Shown: piece by piece, positions 31,570 through 41,810 of the stretch | How the letters are laid out: the number at the start of each line of letters is the position of its first letter | Numbering within the stretch: position 1 is the stretch's first letter | Assembly (NCBI GenBank): GCA_937895845.1 | Contig: CALBLK010000042.1 | Location: forward strand, 124,001-188,000 | Direction: 5' to 3' | Length of the DNA: 64,000 nucleotides | Source of the DNA: an uncultured Prevotella sp. | GTDB lineage: Bacteria; Bacteroidota; Bacteroidia; Bacteroidales; Bacteroidaceae | Made by a program: the position numbers and the translations under genes | Notes under the pieces: generated by a model | Database searches by the model: none | What the model saw: the letters and a program-made list of their open reading frames with translations, nothing else | Told to the model about the DNA's origin: nothing

Positions 31570-34500
31570 ATGAAACGTTTGAGACGACTGATTCTTTTAA
31601 CCGCGGGCGCTCTGATGTGCTGCCAGCAGATGGCAGCCGTGAGAGCCTATCCGCACCCCATCCGGGTGACACAGCCCGATGGCACCACCCTGGTGGTGAG
31701 GCTCCATGGCGACGAGGGGGCGCACTACGCCACCACCCTCGACGGCTTCATGCTCGCCAGGGACAGCCAGGGCTTCTTCTGCTACGTGGACTACGACGCC
31801 GCCACAGGCCGGAAGACCGTCACCGCGCAGCGCGTCCACAACGCCAGCAGCCGCACCGAGGCCGAGAAGGCCCTGCTGCGCCGCCTCACCCCCGGGCGGG
31901 ACATCCAGCGCAGCGTGGAGCAGCGCTTCGGCCGCACCGTGAAGCAGCCGGCCAAGGTGCTCGGCCCCGGCGTGGTGAGCCCCAGGAGGCTGCCCGCGGC
32001 GCGGCAGGCGTCGCCCGACAGCCACTATCTCGTGGTGCTGGTCAACTTCACCGACAGCACGTTCCGCTTCACCAACGGCGACTTTGACAGGTGGCTCAAC
32101 GAGAAGGGGTACAGCCAGAACGGCGGCACCGGCTCGGTGAAAGACTACTACCGCGACAACTCCATGGGGCAGTTTGTGCCCAACTTCCACGTGGTGGGCC
32201 CCTACACCCTGGCCCACGAGACCGCCTACTACGGCGGCAACGACGCCTCGGGCAGCGACCAGGACCCCCGCGCGATGGTGCGCGAGGCGTGCGAGCTGGC
32301 CAAGCAGAACAACCCCGGCCTCGACTTCAGCCAGTTTGACAACGACGGCGACGGGCTGGTGGACAACGTCTATGTCATCTATGCCGGTTACAGCGAGGCC
32401 AGCACCGCCAACGACGATGACATCTGGCCCCACACCTGGTACATGGGTGACGACCGGTTCAAGATTGACGGCGTGACCGTCAACAACTACTCCTGCTCGG
32501 CCGAGCTCGTGGGGCAGCCCGGGTCGCCCAAGGCGCCCACCATGGACGGCATCGGCACCTTCACCCATGAGTTCGGGCACATCCTGGGGCTCAAGGACAT
32601 GTATGACACCGACGACTATGTCAACGGCTATGGCACAGACCCCGGCAAGTACAGCCTGTTTGCCTCGGGCAGCTACAACAACAGCAGCCGCACGCCGCCC
32701 TGCCTGATGGCCTTCGAGCGCCTGCAGCTCGGCTGGATGAGCGAGGGCGCCGACATCGTGCAGCTCAAGGATGCCGAGGATGTCACCCTGGACAACCTCT
32801 CTACCAACACCGCGCGCTACATCGACTGCCAGCCCGGGCGCAAGCCCGGCACCGGGCACGAGTGGATGGTGCTGGAGAACCGCCAGCAGACAGGGTGGGA
32901 CAAGTATATCCCGGCCCACGGACTGCTCATCTACCACTACGACTACACGGCGGAGATGGTGGAGAAATACTGGAGCGTGAACGGACCCAACAACAACGCC
33001 GCCCACCGGTGCCTGTACATCAAGGCCGCCGACGGCACCGACGACAACTCCTCGCGCAGCGGTGACACCTATCCCGGAAGCAGCGCCAACACCGAGTTCA
33101 CCGACGACACGGAGCCCGGCGCGCGCAACTGGGCCGGGCAGCCCACGGGCGTTCCCGTGACCAACATCACCGAGCGCGACGGCAAGGTGCTGTTCCAGGT
33201 GTGCGGCGGCACCAGCGCGTGGACCACCGTCAAGACCTTGGCGCCCACCCAGGTGTGCGACACGGCCGCCGTGTTTGCCGCAACGCCCGGGCCCAACGGC
33301 GCCCGGGTGGCCGAGGCCGGCTTCTGCTGGGCGCTCCGCGACAACCCCTCGCTCAAGACCTACCACCAGGCCGCTGACGATGTGGCCAGTCCCACGGTGC
33401 GGGTGACCACCCTGCTGCCCGGCCGCAACTACTACGTGCGCGCCTACATGAAGCTCGCCGACGGCTCGGTGGTCTACGGCTCCACCGTGCCGTTCCAGAC
33501 AGAGTGCCAGCTCGGCGAGGCCCCCTTCCTCGGCGACTTCTCGTCGCTGACCAACGGCACGCTGGACTGCTGGCGCGTGGTGGACAACAACAAGGACGGC
33601 ACCACCTGGGAGTATGACTCCTCCACCGAGGGCATGCTCTACTATGCCGACGGCTACAACGACGCCGACGACTGGCTGGTGAGCCGCAACAGGCTGCGCG
33701 TGCCGCAGAACGGCGTGCTCTACTTCATGCGCGGCATCCTGGACGAGGGCGACACGCAGAACCTCGACGTGTATGTGTCGACCGGCACCAGCAGCCTGGA
33801 GGACTTCGTGCTCTACAAGCGCTTCTCGTTCGCCGACAACTACGCCACGCCCATGCTCGAGGAGGTAGACCTCCGCGACTTTGCCGGGAAGGAAGTCTAC
33901 GTGGCCTTCAGGTGTGGCACGGAGCGTCTGCACAGCGCCCTCTACCTGTGGTACTTCATGCTGATGGACAAGCTCGGCACACCCCGGGTGACCCGCTTCG
34001 AGAAGACCGGCGACAACCAGCTCACGGTGGAGTGGACCCCCGTTGACAACGCCTACTACTACTATCTCACCTTTGGCAAGGAGACCGGCGAGCGCCAGTT
34101 CTACAGCCTGTTCACCCCCGTGTCGTTCTACGAGCGCGTCGAGGGCAGCGCCGAAGTGTCAAGCGGCTCCATCAACTTCACCGGCGACGGCTGCGTGACG
34201 CTGAAGACCATCCCCGAGGGTGTGCTCGACCTCAAGTTCATGCTCACCTCGTCGGGGCCTTTCGGCAAGTCGCAGCTCACCGTGCAAGGCTCGAAAAACG
34301 GCACCGACTGGACTGACATAGGCCCGAAGGTCACCGCAGAGAGCTATGATTCCGAGGGGCAGCAGTGCGACTGGGAGGCCTATGTGGCCGGCAAGGGGTA
34401 CACCAAGCTGCGCTTCAGGTTCAGCCACGGCGGCCGCAACGGCCGCATACGCTACCTCTACCTGGAATACTACGACGGCAAGGTGATTGACGTGCTGGCC

Positions 34501-34896
34501 CAGGGCACGGTCAACGGCACCTCGACCGTCATCAACGGCAAGACCGCCGGCGAGTTTGACTCCGGCCGCTATGTGGCCTGGGTGAACGCCGGCGACAACA
34601 TTCTGTTCTACGATGACAGCGAGAAGGCCTACTACAATGCCAGCGGCGGGACCGCCATCGACGACGCCATCGAGGGCACCGGCTACCGCATAGGCGTGAC
34701 CGCCGGCAACCTCCGCGTGGGCGGACTGAAGCCCGGCTGCCGCGTCACCGTCACATCGCTCTCGGGTGTCACGCTCTGCGAGGGCGTGGCCGGGGGGGCC
34801 TCGCTCAGCTTCGGCACCCGCGGCAATGGCGGCGTGGCCGTGGTGACCATCGAGGGCGACGGCGGCAGCGTGAGAAGAAAGGTGATTTTGAAATGA
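31570..34896 (+). CDS. M6-family secreted metalloprotease with T9SS sorting tail
   Basis: 1108 residues, signal peptide (LRRLILLTAGALMCCQQMAA). An N-terminal propeptide-like region (YPHPIRVTQPDGTTLVVRLH, then GDEGAHYATTLDGF) precedes the M6 (immune inhibitor A-like) domain at about residues 155-480: SVKDYYRDNSMGQFVPNFHV, FDNDGDGLVDNVYVIYAGYS, and the zinc site THEFGHILGLKDMYD with HExxH at residues 333-337 and Asp 343. Downstream are a choice-of-anchor/cleaved-adhesin-like region (YYADGYNDADDWLVSRNRL), other beta domains, and a terminal sorting module (LKPGCRVTVTSLSGVTLCEG, ending RRKVILK). It would be exported by T9SS and act as a surface or secreted endopeptidase. Catalytic residues are intact. 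The next gene follows by 17 bp. Confidence 0.9.
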   Translation: MKRLRRLILLTAGALMCCQQMAAVRAYPHPIRVTQPDGTTLVVRLHGDEGAHYATTLDGFMLARDSQGFFCYVDYDAATGRKTVTAQRVHNASSRTEAEKALLRRLTPGRDIQRSVEQRFGRTVKQPAKVLGPGVVSPRRLPAARQASPDSHYLVVLVNFTDSTFRFTNGDFDRWLNEKGYSQNGGTGSVKDYYRDNSMGQFVPNFHVVGPYTLAHETAYYGGNDASGSDQDPRAMVREACELAKQNNPGLDFSQFDNDGDGLVDNVYVIYAGYSEASTANDDDIWPHTWYMGDDRFKIDGVTVNNYSCSAELVGQPGSPKAPTMDGIGTFTHEFGHILGLKDMYDTDDYVNGYGTDPGKYSLFASGSYNNSSRTPPCLMAFERLQLGWMSEGADIVQLKDAEDVTLDNLSTNTARYIDCQPGRKPGTGHEWMVLENRQQTGWDKYIPAHGLLIYHYDYTAEMVEKYWSVNGPNNNAAHRCLYIKAADGTDDNSSRSGDTYPGSSANTEFTDDTEPGARNWAGQPTGVPVTNITERDGKVLFQVCGGTSAWTTVKTLAPTQVCDTAAVFAATPGPNGARVAEAGFCWALRDNPSLKTYHQAADDVASPTVRVTTLLPGRNYYVRAYMKLADGSVVYGSTVPFQTECQLGEAPFLGDFSSLTNGTLDCWRVVDNNKDGTTWEYDSSTEGMLYYADGYNDADDWLVSRNRLRVPQNGVLYFMRGILDEGDTQNLDVYVSTGTSSLEDFVLYKRFSFADNYATPMLEEVDLRDFAGKEVYVAFRCGTERLHSALYLWYFMLMDKLGTPRVTRFEKTGDNQLTVEWTPVDNAYYYYLTFGKETGERQFYSLFTPVSFYERVEGSAEVSSGSINFTGDGCVTLKTIPEGVLDLKFMLTSSGPFGKSQLTVQGSKNGTDWTDIGPKVTAESYDSEGQQCDWEAYVAGKGYTKLRFRFSHGGRNGRIRYLYLEYYDGKVIDVLAQGTVNGTSTVINGKTAGEFDSGRYVAWVNAGDNILFYDDSEKAYYNASGGTAIDDAIEGTGYRIGVTAGNLRVGGLKPGCRVTVTSLSGVTLCEGVAGGASLSFGTRGNGGVAVVTIEGDGGSVRRKVILK

Positions 34897-34913
34897 GAAA
34901 AAACTGATAGAAC

Positions 34914-37900
34914 ATGACAAGACGAACAACATATACCATTCTGTCGCTGCTCATGGTGGCCGGCATCGCCCTGGCCGCCGGGCAGGCAGACCGCAAGCAA
35001 GACGGCCCTGAGAAGGTCAAGCCGGCGCCGGGCTTCTCGGCCAAGGTCAACGTGAGAGCCAAGGCCTACCCCAAGCTGCTCGCCGGGGGCGCCGCTGACG
35101 GCGTGCCCTACGGGCTGCAGGTCAACAGCGTGAGCGACAAGACGGTGGCCCTCTCGTGGCTGTCGCCGGAGAAGACCGACGGCTATTACGACGATTTCGA
35201 GGGCCACACCGACTTCGAGGTCAACTCGCCCGGCCCGGTGGGCTGGTCGTATGTGGACGGCGACAACCGCAAGTGCTACACCTGGCAGGCCTGCTCGTTC
35301 CCCAACATGGGGCAGAAGATGGCCTTCATCGTGATGAACCCCTCGCAGACAACGCCGGCCACCGACGGGAACCCCGACTTCAAGCCCTTCTCGGGCAAGA
35401 AGATGCTGGTAGACTTCGCCGCCGTAGACGGGCAGAACAACGACTACATCATCTCGCCCCACCTCAGCTTCGGGCGCGACTTCAAGTTCAGCTTCCGCGC
35501 AAGGAGCTACAAGGTGGGCGACAACTTCCCCATGGAGCGCATCCGCGTGGGCTACTCCACGCGCACGATGAGGCCCTCCGACTTTGTCTATGTCAGCGAG
35601 GGCGACTACGTGGAGCTGCCCGCCGAGTGGACCCTGGTGGAGTACACCATCCCCAAGGAGGCCAAGTATGTCACCATTAACTGTGTGTCCGACGACGCCT
35701 TCATGCTGATGGTCGACGACATCTTCATCGGCACCAACAGCGTGCGCCCCGGCGTCGCGCCCAAGCGGCTGGGCGCGGAGCCCGCCCTCGCGGGCTTCAA
35801 CCTCTACCGCAACGGCGAGAAGGTGAACGCCGCCCCCATCACCGAGGTGCGCTACACCGACACCGTGGCCGACTATGGCACCTATGACTATGCCGTGAGC
35901 GCCGTCTATGCCGACGGCACCGAGAGCGCCCTGTCGCCGGCCGTGAAGGCCGAGGTGCCCGACACCAGGCTGCTGCCCTTCGAGGACAGCTTCGACGACT
36001 GGACCCTGCACGAGGACAAGTGGACGGTGGTGGCCGAGGACGGCAACGAGCCGAAGTGGAAGATAGACTACTATACCTACGGCCTGGTGGACCCCGCCGC
36101 CAGCTTCAGGTGGTCGTCCATCACCAACTACGACCAGTCGCTCGTGAGCCGCGAGCTGCTCACGCCCAACCGCGAGGCCACGTGGCTCCGCTTCAACCTC
36201 AAGCTGCAGAACGAGAAACCCATCAATGTGGACTACCTCAGGGTGGAGGTGTCGTGTGACAGCGGCGCCACATGGCGTCCCGTCGAGGTGTACGACAATA
36301 CCGGCGGCGCGTTCGACTGGCGCGTGTGCCAGGTCAACCTGGGCAAGTATCTCACGGACGACCTCTTCCGCATCCGCTTCCGCGCCATGGGCGCCAACGC
36401 CTTCTACATCGACTACTGGTATGTGGACGACATCAAGGTGTGGACACCCGAGTGGACAGAGGGCGACCTGACGGTGGCCACGGCCGACGGCCCTGTGGCC
36501 GGCGCCGAGGTAAGCCTGGCGGCCAGCCATGGCGGCGAGTGCCGGCTGGCCACCGACGACAGCGGAAAGGCCGCCACGGGCCAGATAGAGAAAGGCACCT
36601 ACACCGTGACCGTCAAGGCGAAGGGCTGCAACCAGTATGGCGGCACCTGGACCGTGGGTGACGGCGACAACCACCTCAAGGTGAACATGACACGGCCCGT
36701 GGCCACCCTCTCGCCAAGCGCGCTGGAGGCCGAACTGCCCGCCGAGAGCAAGGCAACCAAGACCTTCACCCTGAGGAACGACGGCGACGGGCCGATGAGC
36801 TGGACCCTGCAGAAGCAGACGGCCAAGGGCTCGGGCGACGACCGCGTGCAGCTCAAGGAGTGCCGGTCGTGGAAAGCCTCGGGCGACCTGCAGACCTCGG
36901 TGGCGTTTGACGGCGAACACTACTACACCACCTCGTCGGTGATGCTCGGCGAGTTCTGGAAATACGACCGCCAGGGCCGACTGCTGGAGCACTTCTCCAT
37001 CCCCGGCATGTACTACAAGCTCTACGACCTGACCTACGACGGCCGCTACTTCTACGGCAGCGACCAGCAGAACAGGCTCTTCCAGCTGGACTTCGAGAAC
37101 CGCCGTGTGGCGGGCGTCATCAACATTGACGAGCTGCCCGACCTCAAGATAACCCACTGTACCTACGACCCCGACCGCAAGGCCTTCTGGGTGGGCGGCA
37201 TGACCACCATCGCCCTGGTGCGCCGCGACGGCTCGCTGGTGTCGCTGCTCACCGACTTCTCCACCACGCAGAGCGTGGCCGTCTTCGGCTCGGCCTACGA
37301 CAACGTGTCGCCCGGAGGCCCCTACCTCTGGCTGGCCGACGAGACCGCCGAGGACAACTACTCGCTCGACTGCGTGCAGCTGCTCCAGTACAGCCTGACC
37401 TCGCGCAAGCTCACCGGCGTGAAGCATGTGGTCAAGGACGTGCCGGGCTATGTGGTGGGCAACGAGAGCATGGGCCGCAACTACATCTGCGGGCTCCACA
37501 CCACCACCGCCCTCAGCGACGGCCGCCTCACGCTCATCGGCGTGCTCCAGCAGTCGCCGTCGCTCATCTTCGAGTACAGCCTGGCCGAGACGGACAGCTG
37601 GCTGTCCTACTCGCCCAAGCACGGCACACTGCAGCCGGGCGAGGAGCAGACGGTCACCGCCACGCTCGACGCGCTGCGCATGAAGAGCGGCGAGGCGCAC
37701 CAGACCACCGCGGAGCTGCTCACCATCCCCGAACTGGCTGACCGGCAGGTGACCTTCGCCGTCAGGGCCGGCAGCGAGTCGGCCACCCCGCGCCCGCAGG
37801 GACTTGCCGGTGCGGCCGACAGCGCGGCGGTGAGCCTCACGTGGACGGCCGGCAACGGCGCGGCCGTCCCGACAGGCTACAACGTCTACCGTGACGGCCG

Positions 37901-40900
37901 GCGGGTGAACAGCGCGCCGGTGACCGCAATGAGCTACAAAGACGGGCAGCTGGCCTATGGGTCGTATATATACAAGGTGACGGCCCTCTATGACGGAGAC
38001 CGGGAGTCGGCACTGTCAGACTCTGTCACGGTGTTGGTGAAGAGGGGCGCCCCCTACTATGCCCCGGTGGGCCTCGCCGCGCAGGTGGAAAAGAACAGCA
38101 AGGTGACCCTCAGCTGGCTGTCGCCGAGAAGCTACGCCAGCGTGAACGACACCATGACGTGGGCCACGGGCGTGCATGCCGACCAGCTGGGCTTCACCGA
38201 CGGCGGCTATTTCTATGCGGCCTGTGCGTGGGAGCCGGAGGACCTGGTGCGCTACCGCAACAAGACCATCTCGTCGGTGGGCGTGCAGCTGGTCAACCCC
38301 TGCACCTACCTGGCCCTGCTCGTCATCAAGGACGGCAAGACCATCTACAAGAAGCCTTACAGGGGCGACCTGCTCTACAACGGCTCCTTCACCGAGGTGC
38401 CCCTTGACCGCGAGCTGGCCATCGACCCCGGCGCCACCTACTACTTCGCCTTCCAGATTATGCACGAGGCCGGCATCATGCCCCTCTCTGTCGACGACGG
38501 CGCCACGCTCGACGGCAAGGGCAACCTGCTGTCGGTAGACGGCAAGACCTGGTACACGGCGCTGAACAGCGGCATCAGCGGCAACTTCAACATCCGCGTG
38601 AGCCTGTCGCCCAACAGCCGTGACACCGAGCAGGAGCCTTCGGGCTACCGCGTGCTCCGCAACGGACAGCCGGTAACCGCCCGGCCGGTGACGGCCCTGT
38701 CTTATGCCGACGAGGTGGAGGCCCCGGGAACCTACACCTATACGGTGGCCTCGGTCTATGCCGACGGAGGCGAGTCGGCAGCGGGCGGCGCCGCAAGGGC
38801 AACCATCGTTGACATCGGCGAGCGCCACGCCCCGGCGGCTGTCAGCGCCCGCGTGGACATCAACCGCCATGTGAGCCTGCGCTGGGACTACCCGATGGCC
38901 GCGCCCTCGTCGTTCCCCGCCGACCTGGCCACACGCCCGGTGACCACCAAGGCCGGCTGCCCGGAGATGGTCAGCTCGTTTGTGGGCACCGCCTCCGAGA
39001 TGGCCGTGGCCTCAGACGGCAAGTTCATCTACACCTCCATTGTCAGTGAGGACGGCCGCGTCAACAAGTACAGCCTGGACGGACAGCTCGTCGACCGCTT
39101 CAACCTGGAGGGCGTAGAGGGCATCCGCAACATCGCGTTTGACGGCAAGAGCTTCTATGTGGCCGACAACCAGACCGACATCAAGCGTGTGGACATGGAC
39201 AAGCACACCGTGCTGGAGACGGCTGACATCTCGGAATATGCGCGCCACCTGGCCTACATTCCCGGACTGGACAACGGCAACGGCGGCTTTGAGGTGGGCG
39301 ACTGGGAGACCAGCATCCTCGTGACTAAGGACGGAAGCAAGCTGGCCACCGGGCCGGCGCTGCTCGGCGCGGCCGGCGCGGCCTACCACAACGGCCGGCT
39401 CTACGCCCTGGAGCAGGGCCGCACGGACAATGCCTACACCGTGGGCATCTACGACCTGGCGACCAACACCTGCACAGGCACCATCAGTCTGGGCGACTAT
39501 GCCGAGCTGACCGACATCGAGGGGGCCTCGGGAGGCGGCATGTCGGTGGTGAGCACGGCCGACGGGCTTACGCTGCTGGCCATCGCCCTGCAGCGCGCCA
39601 ACGGCAACACGCGCTTCGTGTTCATCGACCTTGACGGCATGAAGGGCGTGAGCGGCTACAACATCTACCGCAACGGCGAGAAGCTGAACGGCGCGCCGCT
39701 CACCCGCCGCTATTTCGAGCAGGACATCACCGAGCCCGGACAGTATGACTATACGGTGGAGACGGTGTACATCGACGACAGAGTGTCGGCACCGTCGGCA
39801 CCCGAGCGGGCCGAGATTGTGGAGCCGGGCGTGGCCAAGAAGCCCGCAGAGGTGAAGGCGGTGCAGTCGGCCTGCGGCTACAACGTGTCGGTGTCGTTTG
39901 CCGACCCCGACCGCAACGAGGGCGCCGCCGTGGTGGAAGACTGCGAGCGCATGACCGCCGGGACTGCCGCCAGCGTGAGCGGGTGGACCAACAGCGGCGG
40001 CGCTTGGACGGCCACAGCCGGGCGGGCCTACGACGGACAGCTGGCACTCACGGCCCAGGCCGGCAGCGAGGCGCTGCTCTATGTGCCCGTGGCCGGCGCG
40101 AGCTATCTGAAGATGGCCCTCAGCAACGCTGACGACCGCAAGGGGCAGGGCGCGCTTGACGTGCTCTATTCGACCGAGGACGACAGTCACGCCAACTTCA
40201 TCACCCTGGAGACGCTCAAGGCTTCCGAGGGCTGGAGCGAGGCCGTTGTGGCCCTGCCCGCCGGCACGCGCTATGTGGCCCTGCGCAAGCCGGCCGCGCG
40301 GCCGCAGCTCTTCGTGGACGACATCCGCCTGTTTGCCGCCGAGCCGGTGTCAAGGGTGTACGCCTATGACGTTTACCGTGACGGAAAGAAGGTGAACGGA
40401 AGTCCAGTGACGGGCGTGAGCTTCACCGACAAGAACCTGCTGCCCGGGCGCTACACCTACCAGGCGCGCCTCACCACGGTGCTCTCGGCGGTGAGCGAGC
40501 TGAGCGACCCGGCAGAGATAGACCTTGACTATGACAACAAGAGCATGCCGCCGACAGGGGTCACCGCGGCCCTGCAGGCCGACAACAGCGTGCAGCTGGG
40601 CTGGCAGCGGCCGGCCATCGGCGAGCCTGTCTACCTGCGCTGGCACGACGGCAACTGCCACGACGCGGCCGGACTGCCCAACGGCGGCGCCTATTTTGCC
40701 GCCGTGCGCTGGGCCGCAGCCGACCTCAAGGCCTACGACAAGATGACGGTGACCGACGTGGAGATGTTTGTCAACCAGATTCCCGACGCCCTCTATGTGC
40801 TGGTTTACGAGGGCAACAGCCTGGTGCGCCAGCAGTTTGTGCCGCGCCTGGAGGAGCGTTCCTACAACACGGTGAAGCTCGCCGAGCCGCTGCAGCTCAA

Positions 40901-41642
40901 CACCTCGAAGGAGCTGAAGGTGGCGGTCTACGTGGAGCACAACAGCGCCACCGTGCCGCTGGGCTACGATGCCGGTCCGGCCAAGAGCGGCTACGGCGAC
41001 CTCTATTCGACCGACGGCGCCTCGTGGACAACCCTCGGCGCCTCTGACACCAATATCGACGGCAACTGGAACATCTCGGTGGGGCTCAGCCCGTACAGCG
41101 AGCAGGACGGCGAGACGGCCGGCCAGGCCGCCCCGGCCGGTATGCCCCGCCTGGGCCACCGCAGCGCGGCGGGCCTGCGCCGGCTGGCCTCTGCGCCGCT
41201 GGGCGAGCCTGTGGCCTCGCAGAAGAATGTGCTTGAGGGCTACAACATCTACCGCAACCGCGTGAAGCTGAACGACAGCTGTGTCAAGGAGACACAGTAT
41301 CACGACACCCGGGCGTACACCGGGCAGTACCTTGAATACCAGGTGGCCGCCGTTTACAGCCGCACGGGCGAGTCGCTGTCGGAGAAAGTCACGGTTGTGG
41401 CCAGCGGCATCGATGGCACAACGGCCGGCGCAGCCTGGCGCGTGGTTGCGCAGGGCAGTGCCATCCGCATCATCGGCGCCCATGCGGGCGACAGGGTGAG
41501 CGTGGTGTCGGCCGCCGGCGCCTGTGTGGCCACGGCTGTCATCGCTGACAGCTATGCCACCGTCATCGGCTGCGCAGCCCTGCCAGCCGGCACCTATCTG
41601 GTGAAGGTGGGTGGCGAGGTGGCCAAAATCATCATCCGCTAA
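34914..41642 (+). CDS. Giant surface protein with FnIII and cleaved-adhesin domains, T9SS cargo
   Basis: 2242 residues with a signal-like N-terminus (TYTILSLLMVAGIALAAG). Order: FnIII start (YGLQVNSVSDKTVALSWLSP), cleaved-adhesin/choice-of-anchor-J domain (residues about 90-280, ending AFMLMVDDIFIGTN, as in gingipain adhesin modules), FnIII, a second anchor-J domain (about 350-510, AFYIDYWYVDDIKVW), a carboxypeptidase-regulatory-like beta domain (about 520-590), a propeller-like region (about 640-900), then more FnIII and anchor-J modules. At least six copies of a repeated FnIII half are visible, each starting YNxYRxGxKxNxxPVT. The tail (LPAGTYLVKVGGEVAKIIIR) is a T9SS sorting domain. It is probably co-expressed with the M6 protease and displayed as an adhesin. 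No enzyme active site was seen. Confidence 0.85.
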   Translation: MTRRTTYTILSLLMVAGIALAAGQADRKQDGPEKVKPAPGFSAKVNVRAKAYPKLLAGGAADGVPYGLQVNSVSDKTVALSWLSPEKTDGYYDDFEGHTDFEVNSPGPVGWSYVDGDNRKCYTWQACSFPNMGQKMAFIVMNPSQTTPATDGNPDFKPFSGKKMLVDFAAVDGQNNDYIISPHLSFGRDFKFSFRARSYKVGDNFPMERIRVGYSTRTMRPSDFVYVSEGDYVELPAEWTLVEYTIPKEAKYVTINCVSDDAFMLMVDDIFIGTNSVRPGVAPKRLGAEPALAGFNLYRNGEKVNAAPITEVRYTDTVADYGTYDYAVSAVYADGTESALSPAVKAEVPDTRLLPFEDSFDDWTLHEDKWTVVAEDGNEPKWKIDYYTYGLVDPAASFRWSSITNYDQSLVSRELLTPNREATWLRFNLKLQNEKPINVDYLRVEVSCDSGATWRPVEVYDNTGGAFDWRVCQVNLGKYLTDDLFRIRFRAMGANAFYIDYWYVDDIKVWTPEWTEGDLTVATADGPVAGAEVSLAASHGGECRLATDDSGKAATGQIEKGTYTVTVKAKGCNQYGGTWTVGDGDNHLKVNMTRPVATLSPSALEAELPAESKATKTFTLRNDGDGPMSWTLQKQTAKGSGDDRVQLKECRSWKASGDLQTSVAFDGEHYYTTSSVMLGEFWKYDRQGRLLEHFSIPGMYYKLYDLTYDGRYFYGSDQQNRLFQLDFENRRVAGVINIDELPDLKITHCTYDPDRKAFWVGGMTTIALVRRDGSLVSLLTDFSTTQSVAVFGSAYDNVSPGGPYLWLADETAEDNYSLDCVQLLQYSLTSRKLTGVKHVVKDVPGYVVGNESMGRNYICGLHTTTALSDGRLTLIGVLQQSPSLIFEYSLAETDSWLSYSPKHGTLQPGEEQTVTATLDALRMKSGEAHQTTAELLTIPELADRQVTFAVRAGSESATPRPQGLAGAADSAAVSLTWTAGNGAAVPTGYNVYRDGRRVNSAPVTAMSYKDGQLAYGSYIYKVTALYDGDRESALSDSVTVLVKRGAPYYAPVGLAAQVEKNSKVTLSWLSPRSYASVNDTMTWATGVHADQLGFTDGGYFYAACAWEPEDLVRYRNKTISSVGVQLVNPCTYLALLVIKDGKTIYKKPYRGDLLYNGSFTEVPLDRELAIDPGATYYFAFQIMHEAGIMPLSVDDGATLDGKGNLLSVDGKTWYTALNSGISGNFNIRVSLSPNSRDTEQEPSGYRVLRNGQPVTARPVTALSYADEVEAPGTYTYTVASVYADGGESAAGGAARATIVDIGERHAPAAVSARVDINRHVSLRWDYPMAAPSSFPADLATRPVTTKAGCPEMVSSFVGTASEMAVASDGKFIYTSIVSEDGRVNKYSLDGQLVDRFNLEGVEGIRNIAFDGKSFYVADNQTDIKRVDMDKHTVLETADISEYARHLAYIPGLDNGNGGFEVGDWETSILVTKDGSKLATGPALLGAAGAAYHNGRLYALEQGRTDNAYTVGIYDLATNTCTGTISLGDYAELTDIEGASGGGMSVVSTADGLTLLAIALQRANGNTRFVFIDLDGMKGVSGYNIYRNGEKLNGAPLTRRYFEQDITEPGQYDYTVETVYIDDRVSAPSAPERAEIVEPGVAKKPAEVKAVQSACGYNVSVSFADPDRNEGAAVVEDCERMTAGTAASVSGWTNSGGAWTATAGRAYDGQLALTAQAGSEALLYVPVAGASYLKMALSNADDRKGQGALDVLYSTEDDSHANFITLETLKASEGWSEAVVALPAGTRYVALRKPAARPQLFVDDIRLFAAEPVSRVYAYDVYRDGKKVNGSPVTGVSFTDKNLLPGRYTYQARLTTVLSAVSELSDPAEIDLDYDNKSMPPTGVTAALQADNSVQLGWQRPAIGEPVYLRWHDGNCHDAAGLPNGGAYFAAVRWAAADLKAYDKMTVTDVEMFVNQIPDALYVLVYEGNSLVRQQFVPRLEERSYNTVKLAEPLQLNTSKELKVAVYVEHNSATVPLGYDAGPAKSGYGDLYSTDGASWTTLGASDTNIDGNWNISVGLSPYSEQDGETAGQAAPAGMPRLGHRSAAGLRRLASAPLGEPVASQKNVLEGYNIYRNRVKLNDSCVKETQYHDTRAYTGQYLEYQVAAVYSRTGESLSEKVTVVASGIDGTTAGAAWRVVAQGSAIRIIGAHAGDRVSVVSAAGACVATAVIADSYATVIGCAALPAGTYLVKVGGEVAKIIIR

Positions 41643-41677
41643 GTCGCCTTCCACCATCCGGAAAGCTAACCAAGATC

Positions 41678-41718
41678 CCCTCTCCGTCATCCCGAAAGGA
41701 ATGATGGAGAGGGCTTTT
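41678..41718 (+). terminator. Terminator of the T9SS cargo cluster
   Basis: CCCTCTCCGTCAT (41678-41690) pairs with ATGATGGAGAGGG (41701-41713), one G-U pair, followed by CTTTTTC. It ends the transcript of the giant adhesin gene. Confidence 0.88.
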
Positions 41719-41798
41719 TCATGGTGTAATACTTGTGAATTAACAACGAAAGCACGCATTTTTGCTTTAAAACAGATGCTTATTCCGATAAATTGTTT

Positions 41799-41806
41799 TA
41801 TTTTTG
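41799..41806 (+). promoter_or_regulatory. -7 promoter box abutting the island's first start codon
   Basis: TATTTTTG matches TAnnTTTG and ends only 4 bp before ATG 41811. Transcripts would be leaderless or nearly so, or the true start is further in. Confidence 0.5.
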
Positions 41807-41810
41807 CAAT

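Noticed and set aside
34683..37700. 1005-codon minus-strand open frame inside the M6 protease and adhesin genes
   Set aside because: Composition is His/Val/Gly-rich nonsense complementary to strong plus-strand genes with signal peptides and sorting tails.
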